Shown here piece after piece: positions 14,897 through 20,563 of a stretch of DNA of 20,563 bases (within the stretch, counting starts at the first letter, position 1; every line of letters starts with the position of its first letter). A program made the position numbers and the translations under genes. Origin of the DNA: CAYLRU01 sp964386565 (GTDB lineage Bacteria; Desulfobacterota; Desulfobacteria; Desulfobacterales; UBA5616). The notes beneath the pieces were generated by a model. That model did not search any database. It was not told where the DNA came from and was given only the letters and a program-made list of their open reading frames with translations. The stretch spans positions 1 to 20,563 of the forward strand of contig CAYLRU010000048.1 in assembly GCA_964386565.1 (NCBI GenBank). The letters run 5' to 3'.

Positions 14897-16300
14897 TTAA
14901 CCGGCTTTTTTGATTTCCGAATATCGATACAGGCCATAGGCTGCCCGGGCGGCCTCTTCGGGAAATTCGTAAAACGGGATTCCCCTGTTCTTCATAATTT
15001 CAAAGAAGATTCCCTGCATCCGGCTTCGGTGGATCATGGCGATAAGGGGTTTGCCGTATTTTTGGGGAATTTCAGACAGCGTTATCACGGTATCCATCAG
15101 CTTTTGCAGAATTCGGGGTTCAAATACGTTTCTGAAAAACGGCGCAGATGCCATAATGATATCAATATCAGGATGTTCAGCAAGAATGGTAAGGATTTTG
15201 GCAAGGGTGGACGGTCTTGGATCCGCTGCCATATCAATGGGATTTTTAGGAACGGGAGCATGGGGCAGCAACAGTTTTCCGATTTTATTGCTTGTTTCAG
15301 TATCCAGTTCCGGTACGTCAAGGCCGTAAACCCCGCAGGCATCGGTTGACACCACGCAGTGGCCCCCACCGCCGGAAACGATGGCCACGCGTTTTCCCCG
15401 GGGAAGCGGTTGTTTTGAAAGCGCTTCGGCCAGGTCAAACGCATGGATCACGTCATAGGTTCTGATGATACCCACCTGACGACAGGCAGACTCAAACACG
15501 TGGTCGGAGCCGGCAATTGAGGCGGTATGACTCATGGTCGCCCGGGAGCCGCTGTCCGTTCGTCCGGCCTTGTAAACGATTATCGGCTTTTTTTTGATAA
15601 CCTTTCGTGCTTTCTGAATAAAGCGCCGGGCATCTTTCAGCCCTTCAATATATAATACAATAACCTTGGTCGCCTCATCGTCACCGAAATATTCGATATA
15701 ATCGGCCATGGAGAGGTCTGCCTGGTTGCCCACGCTTAAAAACGAATTAAACCCATACCCCTTGTTGTTGGCGGTTTCCAGCAGATATCCGCCCATGGTT
15801 CCACTCTGGGACACAAAGGATATGCCCCCGGGTTCGGGCATGAAGGCAAAAGCCGTGTTCAGACGGACCGAAGAACTCCAGAATCCCATGCAATTGGGAC
15901 CGATAAAACGGAGGCCGCCTTCTTTTGCAATTTTCACGATTTCCAGTTGAAGCGATTCCCCTTTCCGTCCGGTTTCCGCAAACCCGGCCGATATCACCAC
16001 ACCTGCTTTTACTCCCTTTTTAACGCAGTTTTTCATGGCACCGGGAACCATGGGAGCCGGTATGGTAAAAATGGCAAGATCGACGGGGTCCGGGACATCC
16101 AAAATGTCAGGATAGGCTTTCAATCCGTAAACCCTTTCAGCATTGGGGTTAATGGGATAGATTCGTCCCCGGTAGCCGGACTGGACAGGCCGGGTCACCA
16201 TCATGTTTCCCCATTTCCCTTCCGTATTGGATGCGCCGATAATCGCAATGGATTCCGGCTGAAAAAGATGCTTGAGTTCTTCGATAATGGATGTTGACAT
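14897..16300 (-). CDS. Acyl-CoA synthetase (NDP-forming) alpha subunit, second copy
   Basis: This second Acd-type alpha subunit has 467 residues. The CoA-binding domain has IAIIGAS (18-24) and IYPINPN (47-53), the ligase-like domain GPNCMG (134-139) and FVSQSG (162-167), and the phosphohistidine loop ATMSHTASIAG with His258. KNPIDMAADPRPS begins the last domain. As with the copy at 11289-12761, no ATP-grasp beta domain is present or adjacent. AAGGAG lies about nine bases before the ATG. It follows the DUF362 gene on the same strand after 176 bases and may be co-transcribed with it. The differences from the first copy suggest a distinct acyl substrate. Position beside the HgdB-type genes hints at service in the same pathway; direction and substrate are unknown. 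Confidence 0.87.
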   Translation of the reverse strand: MSTSIIEELKHLFQPESIAIIGASNTEGKWGNMMVTRPVQSGYRGRIYPINPNAERVYGLKAYPDILDVPDPVDLAIFTIPAPMVPGAMKNCVKKGVKAGVVISAGFAETGRKGESLQLEIVKIAKEGGLRFIGPNCMGFWSSSVRLNTAFAFMPEPGGISFVSQSGTMGGYLLETANNKGYGFNSFLSVGNQADLSMADYIEYFGDDEATKVIVLYIEGLKDARRFIQKARKVIKKKPIIVYKAGRTDSGSRATMSHTASIAGSDHVFESACRQVGIIRTYDVIHAFDLAEALSKQPLPRGKRVAIVSGGGGHCVVSTDACGVYGLDVPELDTETSNKIGKLLLPHAPVPKNPIDMAADPRPSTLAKILTILAEHPDIDIIMASAPFFRNVFEPRILQKLMDTVITLSEIPQKYGKPLIAMIHRSRMQGIFFEIMKNRGIPFYEFPEEAARAAYGLYRYSEIKKAG

Positions 16301-16476
16301 GAGATAAACTCCTTTTATTCAAAAGCCATAATGGCACGGATGGCGCATCGGTTAAAACGCATAAGGCCAACCCCTGTGTATCGGAGATTTATGCCGAACC
16401 CACAATAGATCGTATCCACCGTCCGATTGATGCGGCCCAGCCGGGAATCTCCAACCGTCTTAAAGTCTTAACACGG

Positions 16477-17805
16477 TTATTTGATTTGAAAAAATGATTC
16501 TTCAAATTCAGGTTTTCCTTCATACCGGCTCATAAAAAAACCTGGTGCCAAATCGCTGTTGTCGAAAATGGTCGGGTCAACATCAATACCTGCCTGATGG
16601 AGCGCCTTGACGATGCTTTTCGGCTGTGGCGGGCAGCCCTTGATGGCGATCATTTCCTTGATATCCGGATTATCCTTGTTGGCTTCATACATGCATTTGC
16701 CGACCAGGATGGTTTTGTTCATGCCGGGTGTCGGTTTCATTGATTTTCCGGTGAGCACCTCCACTTTATCCCACGCCTGGCCCTTCCAGGCGCTTCGAAT
16801 GGCGGTCAACATCATGCCGTTGATTCCGGAGCAATAGGTACACATGGAAAGGTCGAATTTACGGTAATACAGTCCCTGGATGCCGGACCTGGTCAGCGCC
16901 ACCGGCATACATCCGTTTTCATTTTCAATATATTCGAAATCGCTTTTATGGAAAGCCTGGACATCTTCTATTTTTTGGCCGACGATTTCAACATCCGATA
17001 AATCATGGGGACGGTTGCGATTATTGGCGGCAATCACCAGATGGGGAACCTGGGACGGTTCGTAGCCTAGAATTTTTGCGCCCACCATGTCTGCTGACAA
17101 TACATCCGACGATGCCACCAGGATATTGCTCCTGTGCATTCGTCCGTCAAAGGACGGGCCTTTTTCCAGGGTGTAGATGCCGTCTAGAATGGTCAGCATG
17201 GGCGGCATTTTATCCGCCAGTCTTGCAATATGAAAATTCAGGTCCTTATCCGGGTCTGCATTATGGCAGATTTTTCGAGATTCCAGGTCGATCATTCCTT
17301 TTAAGTTTTTAATGCCCAGGCTGACAACCGTTTGGTTGTGGGTTTTCATGGCAGGAATATCGACGACAAAGTCGCTGTGGAGAATCTCTGCGCCGAAAGT
17401 CAGTTCGACGCCGTCGCCCAGATCCACTTTTTCCATGTCGCCGTCAAAGACATTAATTGCCTTGACGCCGTATCTTTTTTTCAAGACGTTATACCCCAGG
17501 GTTTCAAAGGCATGGGCCGGTGTTTCCTTGTCTCTGACGCTGCCCAGGACCATCCCTTCACCAATGGTAATATCATCGATGCCGCGCTCTTTTAACAATT
17601 CCACAACATCCTCGATGACACGGGAAGTTGTGATAACGCCCCATTTGGGAAAATTCGTTGCCTTGGTCCAGAAGACGATGTTCGGTTTGATGAATACTTT
17701 GGCCTTATTGGGCAAATGATCAAGCCCTTTGGCCAAGTCCACGGCTTTGCGAACGGATTCTAATGGTTTATCGTATTTGACGATGGATACCAGAGCTTTG
17801 TTCAT
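16477..17805 (-). CDS. DUF362 domain protein with C-terminal cysteine cluster
   Basis: This DUF362 protein has 442 residues; the enzymatic role of the family is not established. The DUF362 domain spans about 36-265 with FIKPN (38-42), the PAMKTH (151-156) and IKNLKG (165-170) motifs. The C-terminal part holds four cysteines in an iron-sulfur-like arrangement: Cys322-TY-Cys325, Cys371 and Cys391 (KGCPPQP). ATG 17805 is chosen over a longer reading from 17865 because AGGAGG stands seven bases before it and the conserved region begins there. It is divergent from the HgdB-type genes, and DUF362 genes recur near such genes in anaerobes, which suggests an electron-transfer or cluster-related accessory role. 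That role is inference. Confidence 0.82.
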   Translation of the reverse strand: MNKALVSIVKYDKPLESVRKAVDLAKGLDHLPNKAKVFIKPNIVFWTKATNFPKWGVITTSRVIEDVVELLKERGIDDITIGEGMVLGSVRDKETPAHAFETLGYNVLKKRYGVKAINVFDGDMEKVDLGDGVELTFGAEILHSDFVVDIPAMKTHNQTVVSLGIKNLKGMIDLESRKICHNADPDKDLNFHIARLADKMPPMLTILDGIYTLEKGPSFDGRMHRSNILVASSDVLSADMVGAKILGYEPSQVPHLVIAANNRNRPHDLSDVEIVGQKIEDVQAFHKSDFEYIENENGCMPVALTRSGIQGLYYRKFDLSMCTYCSGINGMMLTAIRSAWKGQAWDKVEVLTGKSMKPTPGMNKTILVGKCMYEANKDNPDIKEMIAIKGCPPQPKSIVKALHQAGIDVDPTIFDNSDLAPGFFMSRYEGKPEFEESFFQIK

Positions 17806-17897
17806 GAGAGACCTCCTGCTGTTTTGGGCAAAAATATTTAGACGAGAACGATAAAAGAATCGCACGAAGAATTAAATCCGGGGCTTTGGGCCTTTAA

Positions 17898-17925
17898 AAA
17901 TGCCTCTTTATTGAAGATGGCATTT
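17898..17925 (-). promoter_or_regulatory. Stem-loop in the DUF362 leader (attenuator or terminator-like)
   Basis: AAATGCCTCTT (17898-17908) and AAGATGGCATTT (17914-17925) pair over 11 bases with one bulge, leaving a 5-base loop. Read on the minus strand, the hairpin is followed by TTTTT, so it resembles an intrinsic terminator about 90 bases before the DUF362 start. It could attenuate that gene or end a transcript entering from the right. Confidence 0.4.
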
Positions 17926-18158
17926 ATGGCTTTTCTGCCGTTTTTAAAATCAACGAAATTAAAGCATATTAAAAATTTTTAGTAAATAAAAAAACCCGGC
18001 GAAAATATTTAAAAGTTAAAATGTGAGTCGGGGATTGAAAGGGGGTACTCTTGATCTGACAGGTTTTGAAACGGTTTTTAGATAAACGAGGTGATTTTCA
18101 TAAACATATCCTGTGGGGGGATGACCGTATAACAGTGGGGATCATCGAGAGAAGATGC

Positions 18159-18187
18159 TTGACAGTTAAAGGATAAATTGTTCTAAA
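18159..18187 (+). promoter_or_regulatory. Candidate sigma70 promoter of the HgdB-type operon
   Basis: A perfect TTGACA (18159-18164), a 17-base spacer and TCTAAA (18182-18187; 4 of 6 matches). Transcription would start near 18194, so the inverted repeat at 18201-18237 would lie at the very start of the transcript. Confidence 0.5.
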
Positions 18188-18200
18188 GAAGAAGTACGAG

Positions 18201-18237
18201 CTTATGAAATTCAAGCAAAAATTAAATTTTTCATAAG
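18201..18237 (+). repeat. 9-base inverted repeat before the HgdB-type gene (operator or leader hairpin)
   Basis: CTTATGAAA (18201-18209) and TTTCATAAG (18229-18237) are perfect inverted copies separated by 19 AT-rich bases. The right arm touches the ribosome binding site AAAGGA (18238-18243) of the following gene. A dimeric repressor site or an RNA hairpin modulating initiation are both possible. Confidence 0.5.
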
Positions 18238-18251
18238 AAAGGAATCTGAAA

Positions 18252-19589
18252 ATGGGGGACGAAAAAAAGAAAAAGAAGATCATCAACCGGTTGAAGTCCA
18301 GAAACATCGTGCGGCCAATGGTCAATAAGATGTACAGTGAAGGCGTTATGGCGGCTGCCGAAGGGCGTCCATTGGCGTGGAGCATGGTGAATTGGTGGGA
18401 AGGCGACGTGGTCATGCGCGCCATGGGCGTGACCCCTGTTTATCCCGAAAACTACGGTACGGTATGCGCTTCCACCGGGGCGGCGCAGAAGTACCAGGCG
18501 ATTTGTGATGCTGAAGGCTTTCCCACCCATTTATGCGGGTATTCCAGAAACCATATCGGATATGCCGCGGAGATGAAAAAATTGGGCAAGATTCCCCCTG
18601 ACGCACCTTTGGGCGGAATGGCGGAACCGACTTTTATGCTGGGGTCCGGAATCGCATGCGATACCCGCTTTAAATGGTTTCAGGCACTCAGGCAGTATTA
18701 TGACGTACCTGTCTGGACCATTGATACACCTGTTTATGATCCCAGCGAAGATATCAAACCCGGTGTTCACGAGGAAAACATTCAGCACAAAGTTAAAGAA
18801 CTGGAACACTTTATCGAATTTTTGGAGAACCTGCTGGGGAAAAAAATCGATATGGATCTTTTGGAAGAATATGTGGACAACCAGGAAAAGGTGTTTCAGA
18901 TCTGGTGGGAAATCAATGAACTGCGGAAGGCCCAGCCATGTCCCATGCACTCAAGGGATTTCTGGACCTTGATGGTTCCGGGGTATTACATGACGGTGGA
19001 CAAGGAAGCATTGAATCTTTACCAGCAGGTGTATGATGAAGTCAAGGAACGGGTGGACCAGGGCGTCAGTGCGGTAACGCCTGAAAAATACAGGCTGATG
19101 TTTGCCGAACTCCCGCCATGGCACAGCCTGAGTTTTTTTGAGGAGTTGGCTGAAAGAGGGTGGAATTTTGTAGTGGAAAGCCAGGGATATCATCCACCTG
19201 AACCCATGGCTCTGGATCCCACGGATAATATCCTGGAACGTTTGACCCGCTGGACCTATTGGGTGGGTGTGGGCCATCTGCATAAAGCCCGTCAAAAAAA
19301 CTATCCCTTTTTCGGTCCTGTTCAGGCCTATTACAACTGGGCAAGGGAGTACCGGATTGACGGATTTATCACCCATTCGCTTCTTTCCTGCAGAACCGCC
19401 ACGTTTTGGTTGCCCCATGCGTCGAATGTATTGAAACAGGAGTTGTGCATTCCCAGTATGAACATGGAGGGCGATATCGTGGATTTTACGGTGTTTGATC
19501 CGGATGGGGTGCTTGAGAATGCCCAGGCATTTGAGGATTCAATGGATCATTATCAGGAAGAAAGAAAACAAAAGAATATGGATTGGTAG
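18252..19589 (+). CDS. HgdB-family subunit, BcrB/BadE-like (benzoyl-CoA reductase / 2-hydroxyacyl-CoA dehydratase)
   Basis: This cytosolic subunit belongs to the 2-hydroxyacyl-CoA dehydratase D component / class I benzoyl-CoA reductase family, which performs ATP-driven radical reductions or dehydrations of acyl-CoA esters. The 445-residue length matches BcrB/BadE/BzdO-type proteins. Candidate [4Fe-4S] ligands occur at the conserved places: Cys72 (GTVCASTG), Cys95 (HLCGYSRNHIG) and Cys136 (GIACDTRFKWF). AAAGGA precedes the ATG. The second subunit follows after 29 bases. The substrate could be an aromatic acyl-CoA or a 2-hydroxyacyl-CoA; sulfate reducers normally use the ATP-independent class II reductase for benzoyl-CoA, so a different substrate is quite possible. 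The ASKHA activator is not in the window. Confidence 0.87.
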   Translation: MGDEKKKKKIINRLKSRNIVRPMVNKMYSEGVMAAAEGRPLAWSMVNWWEGDVVMRAMGVTPVYPENYGTVCASTGAAQKYQAICDAEGFPTHLCGYSRNHIGYAAEMKKLGKIPPDAPLGGMAEPTFMLGSGIACDTRFKWFQALRQYYDVPVWTIDTPVYDPSEDIKPGVHEENIQHKVKELEHFIEFLENLLGKKIDMDLLEEYVDNQEKVFQIWWEINELRKAQPCPMHSRDFWTLMVPGYYMTVDKEALNLYQQVYDEVKERVDQGVSAVTPEKYRLMFAELPPWHSLSFFEELAERGWNFVVESQGYHPPEPMALDPTDNILERLTRWTYWVGVGHLHKARQKNYPFFGPVQAYYNWAREYRIDGFITHSLLSCRTATFWLPHASNVLKQELCIPSMNMEGDIVDFTVFDPDGVLENAQAFEDSMDHYQEERKQKNMDW

Positions 19590-19618
19590 AGAACTTAAAA
19601 GGGGAAAGGAGTTGACGG

Positions 19619-20563
19619 ATGACAAGCACCCAACCAAAAGGCCTGAAAAAGGCTGAGGCAATATATGCAGATCGTGAATTACGGGTAAAAGAACTGAAGG
19701 ACGAAGGCGCAAAAATTATGGGATACTACTGTTCCTATCCGCCGCTGGAATTGATTACCGCCTTGGATTTCGTTCCCTTCAGGATCCAGGGGAGCATGAA
19801 CGAGCCCATTACCAAGGCGGATACCAGCATCCCCACCATCGTCTGTCCCATTATCCGCTCGAGTCTGGACCTGGCCATCAAAGGGCATTACGATTTTCTG
19901 GATGGGTTTACGGCGGCCCACACCTGCGACTGCGAAGAAAAATTTTGCCGGATATGGGACTATGAAATAAAACTTCCGTTTCATCATCATATTGATTTGC
20001 CCCATGTGATTCGTGACAATTCATTTGCCCAGTTCAAAGATAAGCTGGTCACCTTTAAACAGGCCCTGGAATCCCACAGCGGTAAAAAGCTGGATGACGA
20101 CAGACTCAGGGATGAAATCGCCGTTCACAATCGCCAGCGGGCACTGGTTCGATCGCTGTATGATCTGCGAAAAGAGGTCACGCCGTTGATTTCCGGATCG
20201 GAAACGTTGAAAATCATGATCGCCTTGATGTGTCTGCCCATCGAGGAAGGCTCCCAGATGCTTGAAGAGATCATTTCCGAGGCACGGGACCGGCAGGATG
20301 GACCGGAAGAGAAAGAGGCCCGTCTCATGGTCTGGGGCAGCCCTTTGACCGAAACCAACCTTATCGATATGATCGAAAGCCTGGATGCGAATGTGGTGAT
20401 GGATGATATGTGTGTGGGGAGCCGTCATTTCTGGTCGGATGTACCGGTTACCGATGATCCCTTGGACGGCATTGTAAAACGGTATCTGGAAGATATCAAC
20501 TGCCCGCGCACGTTTCGTGAATCGGCGGATTCGTTTGATGCGGAGATGGAGCAGCGGTTCGGG
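19619..20563 (+). CDS. HgdB-family subunit, BcrC/BadD-like, partial (runs off window)
   Basis: This is the partner subunit of the preceding gene; 315 codons are visible and the frame is open to the window end. BcrC/BadD-like proteins have about 380 residues, so roughly 65 are missing. ATG 19619 is preceded by AAGGAG at seven bases. The N-terminal part has GYYCSYPPLELITALDFVPF with Cys38, then IVCPIIRSSLD with Cys76 and HTCDCEEKFC with Cys103, Cys105 and Cys110, the positions from which cluster ligands of this family come. Heterodimers of these two subunits bind the CoA substrate and [4Fe-4S] clusters and take electrons from a separate ATPase activator. The pair is clearly one transcription unit. 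The substrate is undetermined, as for the first subunit. Confidence 0.87.
   Translation, partial: MTSTQPKGLKKAEAIYADRELRVKELKDEGAKIMGYYCSYPPLELITALDFVPFRIQGSMNEPITKADTSIPTIVCPIIRSSLDLAIKGHYDFLDGFTAAHTCDCEEKFCRIWDYEIKLPFHHHIDLPHVIRDNSFAQFKDKLVTFKQALESHSGKKLDDDRLRDEIAVHNRQRALVRSLYDLRKEVTPLISGSETLKIMIALMCLPIEEGSQMLEEIISEARDRQDGPEEKEARLMVWGSPLTETNLIDMIESLDANVVMDDMCVGSRHFWSDVPVTDDPLDGIVKRYLEDINCPRTFRESADSFDAEMEQRFG

Larger units (their letters stand above)
17806..18251. other. Divergent regulatory region between DUF362 and HgdB-type genes
   Basis: This AT-rich 446-base stretch holds no gene I can support. It contains a stem-loop at 17898-17925, a candidate plus-strand promoter at 18159-18187 and a 9-base inverted repeat at 18201-18237 just before the ribosome binding site of the HgdB-type gene (each listed separately). 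The segment 17930-18150 shows A/T runs and a few G-rich stretches without a recognised motif. Confidence 0.6.

Noticed and set aside
14780..15349. 189-codon plus-strand frame overlapping the second acyl-CoA synthetase gene
   Set aside because: Most of it is antisense to the conserved C-terminal domain of the minus-strand gene, and its product has no family-like features.
1..20563. CRISPR arrays, tRNA or rRNA genes, insertion sequences
   Set aside because: No regularly spaced repeats, no cloverleaf sequence and no transposase frames were seen on either strand; the intron end at the left edge is the only mobile-element trace.

Overview
The window looks like a piece of a draft genome or MAG from an anaerobic deltaproteobacterium, most likely a sulfate reducer of the Desulfobacterales (Desulfobacterota). 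The grounds are family content: a pair of benzoyl-CoA reductase / 2-hydroxyacyl-CoA dehydratase (HgdB-type) subunits, two CoA-binding subunits of NDP-forming acyl-CoA synthetases, a DUF362 protein with extra cysteines, a DUF1302/DUF1329 outer-membrane pair and an oxygen-sensitive radical-SAM lipoate pathway. The taxonomic placement is inference. A run of 10 N at 8043-8052 is an assembly gap.

Layout. 1-53: the 3' end of a group II intron (end of domain V plus domain VI). 54-339: leader with a probable heat-shock-type promoter. 340-2268: htpG. 2340-3788 (minus): membrane-bound HAMP/class III nucleotide cyclase. 3869-3897: candidate promoter. 4053-8211: a tight four-gene lipoate-assembly operon with overlapping start/stop codons: lipoate-protein ligase of the sLpl(AB) type, a LipT-like flavoprotein, and two radical SAM proteins of the LipS1/LipS2 type. 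The last gene is frame-broken by the N gap. 8371-12761: DUF1302 outer-membrane barrel, DUF1329 Tat-exported protein and an acyl-CoA synthetase alpha subunit, apparently one operon. 12911-14721: padR-fetA-fetB, an overlapping regulator/ABC-exporter operon. 14897-17805 (minus): a DUF362 protein followed by a second acyl-CoA synthetase alpha subunit. 17806-18251: a regulatory region between divergent genes with two stem-loops and a good sigma70-type promoter. 18252-20563 (plus): two HgdB-family subunits, the second cut by the window end.

How the parts fit. The best-supported system is the non-canonical lipoate route: octanoyl or lipoyl attachment by the ligase, two-step sulfur insertion by the LipS pair instead of LipA, and an associated flavoprotein. 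It was described recently in archaea and in bacteria with the sHdr system, and here it is a compact operon without LipA, LipB or an adjacent lipoate acceptor. The right half may be one catabolic locus: uptake across the outer membrane (DUF1302/1329), CoA activation or CoA-ester energy conservation (two Acd-type alpha subunits lacking beta subunits in the window), and reductive attack on an acyl-CoA (HgdB-type pair). The substrate cannot be read from the sequence. The ASKHA ATPase activator that such a pair normally needs is not in the window and may lie just beyond its right edge.
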